Assembly (NCBI GenBank): GCA_002914805.1
Contig: JXTB01000084.1
Span: 501,175 to 565,174, forward strand
Origin: Parasponia andersonii
Taxonomy: Eukaryota; Streptophyta; Magnoliopsida; Rosales; Cannabaceae
Reading direction: 5' to 3'
DNA length: 64,000 nt
This document shows positions 11,921-23,947 of this stretch, piece after piece (positions within the stretch are counted from its first letter, which is position 1; each line of letters starts with the position of its first letter). A program made the translations under genes and the position numbers. The notes beneath the pieces were generated by a model. That model made no database searches, was not told the origin of the DNA, and was given only the letters and a program-made list of their open reading frames with translations.

Positions 11921-14900
11921 ATGGCGACTCCAAAGCTAGCTCGTTTGCCAAGCATCAGAGACCGAGTCGAGGACACTCTCTCCGCTCACCGTAACGAACT
12001 CGTTTCTCTCCTCTCTAGGTTCGCTTTAATTACCATTTTTGACACCATCTGTGCCTTTTTTTTTTGTTACTTGTGTTTGGTTCCCGAGAAAATCCGGGAA
12101 AGTGAGGCATTGAAGCAATACCTGAATTTTTCTTCTTCTTACACGCTTTGTGTGTGTGTGTTTGTTTGGTTTGAAATTGAAGGTATGTGGCTCAGGGAAA
12201 AGGGATTTTGCAACCGCATACCTTGCTCGATGAGATTGATCATGTCTTCCCTGATGATGAAGCCAAGGAGATGCTTAGCAGTGGTCCCTTTGGCGAAGTC
12301 ATCAAATCTGCACAGGTCAATTTTCACTGAATCAAGAGTCAAGACTATTATTATATCATCATTAATTATAATCATTAAATTTGGTCCTACTCAGTTAAGG
12401 CGACGGTACTTGAGTTAATTTTGTATGACAATATAGTTTTCGAACCCTCAAAATTAAGTTTCTTTTAATCAATGCTTTGTTTTCGCTAATCAAGCATAAG
12501 AGTTGGTTTTCTGGTTTAAAGTTGCTCAAAAGCAAGTAAAAAAATCTGTATGTGTGATAGCTTAAATTCCTTCCTGGTGAGTTCTTTTTTAATTTTAAGA
12601 TCCAATTTTTTTGGCTCCCCAAATATATGCAGACACACGTATATATATATATATATGGTTGCCAATCCAAGTATTTTTTTATTTTACCTATAGGTGGGTA
12701 TATACCTATATTTTTTTTTAACAGTTGGATCACCAATGAAAAAGGCGTGTATTATCAATGCTCTTTCTCTATCTTATTTTTTATAATAAAAAAATATACA
12801 TACTAAATTTTTGCTACATTAATACCTATGTATAGGTAAAAAAAAAATATACCTACTGGATTGGTGCCCTATATATATATTAAGCCTCCAATTGATTCCC
12901 TTATGTAACCTTGTTTCGATAAAAAAAAAATTGTAACTTCCAATCCAAGTCACCCTTTTTGTGATCACAATATCTGAACTTTCCTTTTGGTGGGCAGCAA
13001 TTAGTTGGAACATTAGAGGAAACTCAGTGATGAAAAATGCTTATAAATGGTCTCTCAGTGTGTGTGTTTCATAGTAAGATCATATTTCGGGTTGGGGGAA
13101 TGGGTTGTCTTCAAAAAGTTGTTTATCATGGTTACTAAAGTGTTTGGCTCTGGTTCAAGCTACAGAATGGGCTTTTCTATTGTTTGCGTTCCATAATTCC
13201 TTTAGTGTTTACTACAATTTTTTTATTTAGCTTTTCAATGAATAAAGTTTTGCGTGTGACAGGAAGCCATCATTCTGCCTCCGTTCGTGGCCATAGCTGT
13301 TCGTCCAAGACCTGGTGTTTGGGAATACGTCCGTGTTAATGTCTTTGAGCTCAGTGTGGAACAATTGACTGTTTCTGAGTATCTTGGCTTCAAAGAAGCT
13401 CTTGTAAATGAGCAGTAAGTGAATTCTTTACCTCTAAAATTATATGAGATTGGGCTTTAGTCCAAGGCACCCCTGCTCAATGACCAAATGGTACAAGTAT
13501 CTCTAATGCTTAGCTTTTTGGTTTTTACACTCATAGGGCCCAAGACCGTTTTGTCCTTGAACTCGACTTTGAGCCATTCAATGCATCATTTCCTCGACCC
13601 AACCGATCTTCATCCATTGGCAATGGTGTCCAATTCCTTAATCGCCACCTTTCTTCTAGTATGTTTCGCAACAAAGACTGCTTGGAGCCACTACTTGATT
13701 TCCTTCGAGCACACAAATACAAAGGACGTGTAAGTTTCTAGGAAGGGCCTTCTTCATTGAATTTCTTTGTTGTTAGATCAGAGATGTATCTAACTTTACT
13801 AAATTGTTACGCTTACTAGCCATATACCAAAACAACGAAAAGTTGCTAATCAAATGTTCTGTATACATAATATGTGACAAAACAGCAGAGCTCATCCTAT
13901 TGAATATAAAACCTGATGTTGTGAGGACTTTGCAAGGCACTAAATAATTTGATATTTTTTCAGGGATTGATGTTGAATGATCGGATACAAAGCATATCAC
14001 GGCTTCAATCTGCTTTAGCCAAGGCTGAGGATTATCTTTCCAAGCTTCCACCCGAGACACCCTATTCTGACAGTGAATATGTGTAAGCTTCTTAAAAATG
14101 TTATTCTTTAGATGTCTTCCCTCTCACATGGAACCAATTAAACATAAATATTATATAAGATTACATTATAATATGTTTCTTGACATTATTTTGGCTCTTG
14201 TCGCTTCCTTGTAGTCTACAAGGAATGGGTTTTGAGAGAGGTTGGGGAGATACTGTAGAACGAGTGTTGGAGATGATACATCTTCTTCTGGATATTCTTC
14301 AGGCTCCTGATCCTTCTACGTTAGAGACATTCCTTGGGAGAATACCTATGGTGTTTAATGTTGTCATCTTGTCTCCTCATGGATACTTTGGGCAAGCAAA
14401 TGTTTTAGGTTTGCCTGACACTGGCGGGCAGGTATCATTTTACTTATTTGTGTTATTATGTCGTACAGGTTGATGCCCAAACACTAATCTTTTTCTTCAA
14501 TTACCTTGTTTTTCGCTCTAGCCTAGTTGCTGCTTTAGATTCATGAAAAATACTGAAAAAACATGAGTTTTAATTAGTGTCGATCATAATGTGGTAAATA
14601 TAGACTTTCTAAATAAATCTGCTGGGCAGGTTGTGTATATACTGGATCAAGTGCGTGCACTGGAGAAAGAGATGCTTTCCCGGATTCAGAAACAAGGATT
14701 AGATGTCACTCCTAAAATTCTTATTGTTAGTATCTTTATGCGTACTCTAGTTCATTGCACTATCCAGTTAACCTGATTTTACGCTACCAAGTTTTCTCTG
14801 TGTTAATGCAACGCATCTTTTACTGTTAATTCAAGGTGACCAGGTTAATTCCAGATGCAAAAGGAACCACATGCAACCAGCGTTTGGAAAGAGTCAGTGG

Positions 14901-17900
14901 AACAGAACATACACATATTTTGCGAGTTCCTTTTAGATCAGAAAAGGGGATTCTTCGTAAATGGATATCAAGATTTGATGTCTGGCCTTATCTAGAGACC
15001 TTTGCTGAGGTAAAGTTTATGTAACACTTAAACTATTCTTCTTAATAATCATCAATGAATTATCATTCATTGATGATTCCACAACTAGATGTATATTTGA
15101 GTGCTTTATTTGATTTAAATACAATTATACTCTTAAGTCGTGGAAAGTATTTACTCACTAAAAACTTCCTACTTACGTTTAATTTTCCAGTTCCACCATG
15201 TTTGTACTACTATTGTCTTCTCCAATCTGCACTTGAGTCAAGCTGCATTCTCCATTACTGCCATGCTTCCAGCAATTGGCTGCTGTTCCCCCTCCTTGAG
15301 GGATTTTGTCAATTCAGCTTTAACTCTTCATCTGTTATCATGGCCTGCTAACCCTTGTCTGTTGCCATTGTTTGTAGTGCCACTTCATCTGAGTGTCATT
15401 ATCTCCTTCCTACGAAAGTAGCACATCAACCATTAAATATCCACGACATAGAATCGCCTTTTTTTATGTTATTTTCCCAAGTTTAGTTTTTCTTCTAATC
15501 ATTGTTTGTCATGTGATCAGGATGTGGCAAGTGAAATTGCTGCTGAGTTGCAGGCACTCCCAGATTTTATAATAGGAAACTACAGTGATGGGAATCTTGT
15601 TGCGTCTTTATTGGCATATAAAATGGGAGTTACACAGGTTAATGAGATAGATATATATATATATATATATATACTTTTTTCAGACGTGAGTTTTTCATCG
15701 TCATATACTAAAGATTCGAGTAATCAACTTTTTTTTTTTGACCTTTGTAGTGCACCATTGCTCATGCTTTGGAGAAGACAAAATATCCCGATTCGGATAT
15801 ATATTGGGAAAAATTTGATGAGAAATACCATTTCTCCTGTCAATTCACTGCTGATCTAATTGCCATGAATAATGCAGATTTTATAATCACCAGCACATAC
15901 CAGGAGATTGCAGGAACGTACGTGTCTTCCGGTCTCGTTTCATAATCGTGTTACAAACTTTATACCGTTGTCATCATTAATCGTATCCGAGATCTATTTT
16001 GATTATCTAATTTCCACTCCATGTGGTTTTTGCTGAGTCGTTGCTTCTAAATAATATGTGCACCATTCCTAAGGCATCAGTACCATTCTTTAAATTTGGG
16101 AGTAGGAAGAACTGCATCTATGAATTCATCTTTCTGTGTAGATCTTAGTTTAGCATTGCTCAACATTTATGCGCATTGTTCAGGAAGAATACTGTTGGTC
16201 AGTATGAGAGCCACACCGCCTTTACTCTTCCTGGGCTCTATCGAGTTGTTCATGGCATTGATGTTTTTGATCCGAAGTTCAATATTGTTTCACCTGGAGC
16301 TGACATGTCAATTTATTTTCCTTACTCTGAGAAGAAAAAAAGACTAACAGCCTTACATGATTCCATAGAAAAGTTGCTGTATGATCCTGAGCAGAATGAT
16401 GAGCATATGTGAGTATCTAAGTGTTTATGTATGTTATTTACTTATTTTTAAACTCTATCGGGAATAACACTTTAGTATTACTTGTTTGTTTTGTATCAGA
16501 AAATTGTGGAAAGGAATTCTGCAACATCTATTGTCACTAAATCAACCAAAACAGAAGAATATTGCATTTCATCACTCCCCTGTATTCCTATTATTTGTTG
16601 CTTGCATTTATGGATCAGGGCTGTCAGACGTGAATTAAATCGTAACACTAACATTTATCTTAACTCAACTCCCTTAACATTCCTTGTAAACTATACAGGA
16701 TGGAAATTATGACTAGGATTATAATTTTATAATGTCTACGTTTTCAAAATCATTAATAATATTTGACTTATTGCGGCACTAAAAGCAATTTAAATTTTTT
16801 CGTGACTAATAAATAAGAATTGGAGTTTTATCATGTTTATTCTTACAAGATTAGGGATTTACTTTATAACATGATCTTTCATTTATGTTAATGCAGTGGC
16901 ATGTTGAACGATCGATCAAAGCCCATAATTTTCTCCATGGCAAGACTGGACAGGGTGAAGAACATTACAGGATTGGTTGAGTTATATGCTAAGAACGATA
17001 AACTGAGGGAACTGGTCAACCTTGTTGTAGTAGCTGGCTACATTGATGTGAAGAAGTCAAAGGATAGAGAAGAAATCTCAGAAATTGAGAAGATGCATGA
17101 CCTTATTAAGAACTACTCCTTGCATGGTCAATTTCGATGGATAGCAGCTCAGACCAACCGTGCACGTAATGGAGAGCTATATCGCTACATAGCTGATACC
17201 AGAGGTGTTTTTGTTCAGGTAACGCCATGAAATATGCTAATCCGGAAGTATGAACTCCTTCACTCATGCCATGCAGTAATATGCTAATATACCTCGACAC
17301 TTTGATTGCAGCCTGCTTTCTATGAAGCCTTCGGGCTCACAGTAGTGGAGGCTATGACATGTGGTCTTCCAACCTTTGCCACTTGCCATGGAGGTCCTGC
17401 AGAGATTATCGAGCATGGTATCTCTGGCTTCCACATTGATCCTTATCACCCTGATCAAGCTGCTTCACTTATGGTGGACTTCTTTCAACAGTCTAAGGAG
17501 GATCCTAGTCACTGGAAAAAAATTTCAGACGGGGGCTTGCAAAGAATTTATGAAAGGTTAGCGTTAAACGAAATTTTGATGATATTAATCTTTATCTGTG
17601 TTACATTTGACTGGATCTTTGGAATTTTTTAGGTACACATGGAAGATCTATTCTGAAAGGCTAATGACGCTGGCTGGTGTTTATGGTTTCTGGAAGTATG
17701 TTTCCAAGCTGGAGAGGCGCGAGACCCGTCGATACCTTGAAATGTTCTACATTCTAAAGTTCCGTGATCTGGTAAGTACTTTGCTTCCTATGTCTACAGT
17801 TCAGATATAGGATCCCTTCCGGGAGGGAAAAAAAAAAGTGTTCAGATATAGGATCAATAGCATGACTGAGAAACTAGTTCATCTTTGGACTAGTTAATAA

Positions 17901-18021
17901 TCTTTAGTCAATCATAAGCCGAACTTGGGCTTCTAGTAAAATCATGTAGAGTCTCATTAGTCATTGTACATTTATTTTCCAGGTAAAATCTGTCCCAATA
18001 GCAAGCGACGATCCACACTAA
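11921..18021 (+). CDS. SUS: Sucrose synthase, SUS2/SUS3 type, complete
   Basis: A cytosolic GT4 glycosyltransferase that reversibly converts sucrose and UDP into UDP-glucose and fructose, feeding starch, cellulose and respiration. Fifteen coding exons join in frame: 11921-12018, 12183-12315, 13263-13414, 13537-13729, 13964-14082, 14215-14431, 14630-14725, 14836-15009, 15521-15637, 15751-15917, 16184-16408, 16897-17218, 17312-17556, 17633-17771 and 17983-18021. All introns are GT..AG. The product is 811 aa, normal for the family. The start [16 protein letters not shown] matches the SUS2/SUS3 branch and has the conserved R-x-x-S phosphorylation site (Ser11). The N-terminal regulatory region spans about 1-270. 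GT-B motifs include HGYFGQ and GLPDTGGQ (297-304). The catalytic E-x7-E motif lies in [14 protein letters not shown] (Glu676 and Glu684). The C-terminus is short (ASDDPH-stop), without the extension of some SUS5/6 forms. I see no frameshift or stop. It converges with the endoglucanase gene. Exact paralogue assignment needs a tree. Confidence 0.96.
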
Positions 18022-18066
18022 CCAACTGAAACAAGGTGATTTCACACGATTATGGTGGTGTGCATA

Positions 18067-18168
18067 AATAAAAGTTTCTATCTGTGTGTATTAAAGGTGA
18101 AACTAATCTCTTTTGTATGAATGTCGGAGATGTGACTCTAAATGGAGCCCTTTTAATGTTTAAATAAA
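18067..18168 (+). terminator. Candidate polyadenylation signals of sucrose synthase
   Basis: Two AATAAA hexamers lie at 18067-18072 and 18163-18168, 46 and 142 bases past the stop codon. This is a normal distance for plant 3' UTRs. Which one is used is unknown. Confidence 0.5.
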
Positions 18169-18879
18169 AGTGTTATCATATCAACCCGATCTAGCTCACT
18201 CTCGCTGAAATAATAATCTTAAGTGTTGGACTGGCGCCCCTTTTAACAGGGGAATATTATTACTTATTGCACAATGAGAATTTCTGGTTCTTTGATTTCT
18301 TTACCCGCTAGATTTTAGATACTTTAGTGGTCCCCCCGTTTTGGTATGTAGCCAGTCTACAATACCGTAAAAACTCTTTTTTTTTTTTTTTTCCAAATAA
18401 TCAGAGTGTAAAAAAGACCAAGCCTGCATCTAAATTCTGATACCTGACACTTCTGACAAGGCTGAAACCTACATTAGCAGCGTTATTGACCATATGAAGT
18501 ATTACATCGCCCAATAATCTCACCTTCACATGCTCCTCAAAATCTTCTTTCTTGATCTCCTTCGTTTCCTTTCCTTTCCTACTGTTCGACAACATTTCAT
18601 TTCAACGGTCAAATACTCGGTTAACGACCAAGGGTTAAATATATTCATTTTCACATTATTCACTGACAACATTGTTTGCACTGTGGATAATTTGTTTTTC
18701 TCTTGATTTTCTGTTTCACAGAGTACGCTCTCTTTCCTCGAGTTTTCCCCACGTTACTTTCCTTAACGTGCACTTTCTTTTTTTCTTTTTTCCCTTTCTT
18801 TTTTAATAATACTTGCACCTTATTTCACCACTACTTGACTTTATTATCAGCATACTTATTGAAAATATTTATCACATAA

Positions 18880-18915
<36 letters not shown>

Positions 18916-19451
18916 GTGAGTTTTTTTGCGACTTATTATGATGGGATAATTTCTAACTAGTAGTTCTGACTTGTGATTACAGATTGAAATTATTTAACAC
19001 AAGTTGAAAGAGAAGGTTTTTTGCCACTTGAACAAAAGTAAACGACGTATTACAAGTTCCCAAAGCATAGTAACGACACTTTTTTGATAATTAACTAATA
19101 ATAACATTACACGCTAGAAAAACTGGAAATCATTCAAACAAACCAGTGGCCTATTGTGCCCCTTGGCCCCTATAGCTTAGCTAGTTAGAAGAAAAAGAGC
19201 CATGTAAAAACAACACCGTTCCAGGCACGAAACTTGCTCTCTCGGCCTAGTTAAACTTAAATATATCAACCTATATAAGGCCGCTTAGACCTTGACAAAT
19301 GTGCTTAAAGTTCCGGGTTTTGGAGCCTCTTTTGATCTCGACCCTATCACCACGTGCACTTCCACAGTAGTACAAAAACACCACTAAATCTAGATAACGA
19401 AAAATGAAAAAGAGACCTAAAGCGTTGGAGTGAAGATGGGGTCCACACTGT
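18169..19451. other. Convergent intergenic spacer between sucrose synthase and endoglucanase
   Basis: It should hold both 3' UTRs. It includes a GA microsatellite (about 18881-18915) and pyrimidine-rich stretches. A 64-codon open frame on the minus strand (18401-18595) has no recognisable family and is not called. Confidence 0.6.
18881..18915. repeat. GA microsatellite
   Basis: A GAGAGAGAGAGAGAAAGAGAG run with one A interruption, in the spacer between the two convergent genes. Confidence 0.9.
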
Positions 19452-21820
19452 CTAGAGCTGGCCAAATGAGTGGGCCAGGTAAGCCAGTGACCCCACAAGT
19501 GGAGCGTTGATGTACGTGGCGGGCTCTGATTGCTCATAATCAGACCGCTCATCCGGGAACCTGTCATGAAGGTCGGGCCCACCAATGACCGCACCGAGTA
19601 AGATGTTGGGGTTGGGGGACTCGGATTTCATGAAGCTGAAGCCTGCGGAGCACTGGATCTTAGCCGGGTGTGCAGCAACGGAGGGTAGAGATGATCCCCT
19701 GTGGTGAATCCTCCTAGGGTACCTTGGACCATACCCCACCATGTAGGACATTCTCAAAGGGTTGTCTCCTAGTAAATAATCCACCTGAGCAATTTATTTT
19801 TTAAAAAATTCATTTAAAATTGCTTAATTAAATGAAGAAGGAATGTCTTATGATATCACACTTCACACTACATTATTTACTATAATAAGTGAACCTGTCT
19901 TTTGGCTACGGCTCGGAGCCTCTTCGGAGTAACGGTCGTTCCGCCACAAACGACGACGTTATGAGATGAGGTTAAGTACTTGGAGTATGTCAGTAGCAGG
20001 AATGAAGTGGAGGTCACATACTGCATGTTGCTATCACTCATCTTAAATAGAAGCCCTCCTGCAAAAACACGAAGAGAGAGGCCAAAACTAGCCGTTATAA
20101 ACAAAACACTGAAACCAGGACCACACAACTGAGTTGTAACAGAAAAACGAGAGAAAAAGAAAAACAAAAGAAAAAAAAAAAAACCTGGTGTGTATTGAGC
20201 TGAAGAGGAAGGGACTCCTGGAATTAGAGAGCAGATAAAATTATCTGCATGGCCCTTGTAGTCATGGAGAGATTGGACCTTTTGGACAAGAAATGCCTGA
20301 AAAACAAGAAGCCCATTTCTTAAGATTTAAGACACTTAGATAAAATAGTCTTTAGAGTAAATCAGATTTAGAAACTGAGAATATTGGAACCTTGGAGAGA
20401 AGAATTCTTGCTCCGACGTGTTTGTTGTCCCAACCAAAGGTGTTATCATACTCTGCAGCCCCGAGGATTTGTCCGTTAACTTGGATGTAGTTAAGATAGG
20501 TTGGGTTCTTGGTGGCCCTATGAAGCCAAGCAGCACCCCACAATAGCTCATCCTGTAATGTTTTGATAATTATGATATATACCCATAAAAATGAAATTAC
20601 TTTTCGAGCACCAACATACTAAGAATGGCTTTTGAGGGAAAAAAAAAGAAAACAAAAGCCTTTATTTTTATTTTTATTACCTGATAACCAGAGAAATCGC
20701 AATAGAAAGGACACACATAGGGTTTCAAGTCGTTGCTATAAGCTCCTCTGTACTTATCAGCAAACTCAAAAACCTGAACACCAAGTAATCAATTACCAAG
20801 TTTAGATTTTGGGGATATTTGGACAATAGTAAGAAATCCCAGTTTTTTTTTTTTAATATTTTCAGCTAAAGTTGATCATATTTGGTTTGCATTGATCAAT
20901 AAATTATTTACCCTCATAGCCCTCCTGGCCAAAAGTTTGGAGTAAGTAGGGTCACTTCTTCTGAACACCAAAGAAGCAGCAGCCAGAGCCGCAGCAGTTT
21001 CAGCTGCTACTTCAGAACCGGGGTTGTTCTTGTCAATCTTGAACACACTTCTTGGGGTATCCATGTCTTCAGGTCTTTCCCAACAAGAATGGTCCTTGTT
21101 AGCATCACCCACCTGTGAAAAAACCAAACTGGAAAACCAATCTAGGCCCCATAGTTTTCTCCCCAAGAAAACAAAAATAAAGTAACTTAATATGAAAAAG
21201 AAAAATGCAGAGAAAAAAAACCTGAACGTAAATGGTGTCTGGGTGAGCTGTGGCTTTGAGGAGATAATCAGTACCCCAACGAATGGCCTCCTTAGCGTTC
21301 TCTAACTCACCATTCATCAACCCACCAAACTCAATAACACTCCATGAAAGCATGGTGGTAGTGAAAGCCATGGGGAACCCAAACTTGACATTGTCCCCTG
21401 CGTCGTAGTACCCACCAACCAAATCAACCTGCATTTTCAGTATAGAACAGCCAAGAGCCAAGTAAACCCACACATTAAAACAACTTCAAAGTCCAAAAAA
21501 ATACATAAATAAACTGTTAATGGGAAAATAAAATGTGGCTTTTCTCTCGGTTTTCTGCATACATTCATGGCGGAACCATCAGAGAGACCAGAGTCTCTCC
21601 TCCAAGTCATTCTCTGGTTAGAAGGGAGCTTCCCTGACCTCTGCCCTTCGAAAAAGATAATGCTTTTAGTGAGAGCATCTCTGTAGTTATGACTGGCGAA
21701 ACGAGGGTGGTGGTAATGGCGGAATGGGCTATTGTGAGCAGGGTAGCCATTGGTGAGGAGCAGAGGAGTGGAGCAAGAAAGAAGGAGCAGGAGTGCGAAA
21801 AGGGAAAGACGCAGACCCAT
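19452..21820 (-). CDS. Endo-1,4-beta-glucanase, GH9 subfamily B, secreted
   Basis: A wall enzyme that hydrolyses internal beta-1,4-glucosidic bonds in amorphous cellulose and related glucans. Eight exons join in frame: 21563-21820, 21222-21428, 20912-21112, 20681-20773, 20391-20552, 20185-20296, 19895-20058 and 19452-19784, giving 509 aa. The start at 21820 is the first true ATG, because the frame upstream to 21883 lacks one. Residues 1-25 ([20 protein letters not shown]...) form a strong signal peptide. There is no membrane anchor of the KORRIGAN type and no C-terminal carbohydrate-binding module. Catalytic features are the YYDAGD block (Asp95, Asp98), the [11 protein letters not shown] signature (His426/427) and [17 protein letters not shown] with the proton-donor Glu486. 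The C-terminus HSFGQL is typical of class B plant enzymes. By memory it is closest to the Arabidopsis endoglucanase 1/17 type, but I assign no symbol. The gene looks intact. Confidence 0.95.
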
Positions 21821-21931
21821 CTTTTTTGGGCTACGCAGAAGCAATAAACCTAAACCAAACCAACCAACTAACCAACCAACCAACCAACCTGCTCTAAGCC
21901 GCAGTGCGAGAAACAGAGACCAACCTCAGTA

Positions 21932-21939
21932 TATTTATA
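21932..21939 (-). promoter_or_regulatory. TATA box of the endoglucanase gene
   Basis: The minus strand reads TATAAATA inside the palindromic CAGTATAAATATACTG. It lies 112 bases upstream of the ATG at 21820. A start site about 30 bases downstream would leave a leader of about 80 nt that includes the GGTTGGTT tandem tract (about 21855-21890). Confidence 0.6.
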
Positions 21940-23169
21940 CTGAAAAAAAAAAGAACGAAAAAGCTGCCTCCTTTAACAGCCTTACTTGGTTAAGAATCAT
22001 AATTTAGTCCACATCTTTCAAACATTGCCTTGCCTTTAGTAATTAATTAAACCCTTGTCATTATATTTGTGTTTTTCTTTTTTCCGCAGTGAACTGGTTA
22101 TTCTTTGTGCGTGTGGTTTTTTTTTTCCCCGGGATAATTAAAGCATATTTTAACTGTTTTATTCAGTTTATACTTTCTTTTTTGTTATTATTGAACTTAT
22201 AGCAAATTTATATTCTCTATATGTCAAAAAATAATTTTGACTATTGAATTTACCAAGACTCTTTTAAAATTTGGTAGATGTTTAAATACTTATTTTAAAT
22301 CTAAAACTAAGTAAAATTAATAGCTAAAAGACAAATATTAAGAAAATAAGTTAAAAGGGAAAAAACTCATAAATTAAATATAGTTATATTAATAATGTTT
22401 ATCAATTTTAAATAAGTTTTAAATTTGAATTTTTTAAAAAAATATATTTTAATCTTTAAAAAGTATTTTAGTAAACATATTGGTCAAATTTAGTGTTTGA
22501 GCTATGAAAGTATAAATTTATTACAAATTTCATATTTAAGAGATTAATATTTATAATAACTAAAACAAAATATATAAATTGAATGAATAATCAAACTAAG
22601 GTATAAAAATGTAATTAATTTTTTTTTTCCATTCTAAAATTGTGAAATGTCAATTCAGGGTCCCCCAGTAGACATAAATGAAGAGATCCAGAAGGACACC
22701 AATGACTTTAACGTCACTTTTTCACGTGAAGAGTCTCATATTCATTTAAAGGACCAAACGTTATTTTCAGTAAATATAAAATAAAAGCTACTAGATAGAG
22801 TGACAGATGAGTATTGACTTTGAAAACGAAATGCATGTTTTCTGGCCCTAGGCATCACATGCGAAATGTTATTAGATGCATTACTGCTAGAAGAGAAGAA
22901 TGAACTTCATATAGTTAAAGATTCAATGAGCAATATGATGAAAGGCGAAGATGTCTGATAATGAATTCTTCTTCGCGCTTAGTTTTGTAGAAAAATATTA
23001 AAAACAGATGCGTCGCATATATTCATTGATAAGCAATTTTTTTTAATCTAATCTTATCATGAAATGCAGTTAATAACGATTCAAATTCAATAGATGCGTG
23101 TGTGTATGTGTACTAGTAAAACTCGTGCTTAGTGTTTTGATTTCATAAGCTACACACCCTACCAATATA
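21940..23169. other. Upstream region of the endoglucanase gene, AT-rich
   Basis: No exon is recognised on either strand. ACGT-core words (AACGTCACTTTTTCACGTG near 22710) lie about 0.9 kb upstream of the endoglucanase start and could be cis-elements. Otherwise the stretch is plain AT-rich sequence. Confidence 0.4.
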
Positions 23170-23939
23170 CAGGGCCGACTCAACTTAATTTAGGGCTCCA
23201 AGCAAAATTTTTAAAGGGGCTTTCTAAAAGGGAATTTCTTTTTTTTTTTTAAAGGAAAAAAAATTATGTTGAAGGGGAGAAAAAAATTCATATATCACCC
23301 ACAAAACAATAAAACAAATAATTACACCTAATAAAGAAATCAAATGCACACAATAGGACCAATAGCTAATACAAAATTCAAAATGTAATAATTAATAAAT
23401 AGAGAAAAATGAGTAGGAATGATATAACGTGAAGATTTTATGGTAAGGAATAAAATTTTCTTCACGTTAAAGTCATTCAAATGTTTTTTTTTTCCCTTTA
23501 TTTTCAATAATATTCTGCTTTTCCTCTCATCTATATATTTTCCCCTTCTGAAAACTTGTAGAAAATCTTGAGCAATGAAGCAGTAGTTGTCTTGAGAAGA
23601 GAAATTATTTTTTTTTTGGCACTTGAAAACGAGATGATTATATGCGAACATATTTTTTAAATTCTAAAAAAAAAATTAACGAAAAACTTGTATAGAATTA
23701 CCTAAAAATTAATGCGTTTGTAGTTCCAAAAATAGGGCAATAAATTAATTTTATTTTTAATGGATAATTTGAAATAACAAATGTTACCTGATGATACAAA
23801 GAAAGAAAAAATATAAAAATAACAAAAAATATTTAAATTTTGACATGTGAAAATAAATAATATAAGATATTTTGGGGTCTTCTTATTATCAGGGGCCTTA
23901 AGCAAGTGCTCAACTAGCCAAAAAAGAGAGCCGGTACTG
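23170..23939. mobile_element. Non-autonomous hAT-type transposon with perfect 8-bp TSD
   Basis: The element is bounded by CAGGGCCGACTC at 23170 and, in reverse complement, CAGTACCGGCTC at 23939, an imperfect terminal inverted repeat. Both ends also carry GGGGCT/GGGGCC-type words a little inside (CCAAGCAAAATTTTTAAAGG on the left; TTGCTTAAGGCCCC in reverse on the right). The exact 8-mer CCAATATA flanks it at 23162-23169 and 23940-23947, the TSD length of hAT elements. The 770-bp interior is AT-rich and lacks a transposase, so the element depends on one supplied in trans. Confidence 0.85.
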
Positions 23940-23947
23940 CCAATATA

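Noticed and set aside
13488..13733. A second gene overlapping sucrose synthase exon 4
   Set aside because: The open frame is a shifted reading of that exon plus intron sequence. The true frame joins perfectly across both splice sites.
18401..18595. A 64-codon minus-strand open frame in the convergent spacer, containing a VNNAANVGFS segment
   Set aside because: It is faintly reminiscent of short-chain dehydrogenases but too short, lacks the Rossmann glycine motif and has no matching exons nearby.
21437..21883. Endoglucanase start at 21883
   Set aside because: The codon there is TTG. The first ATG in frame is at 21820 and gives a clean signal peptide.
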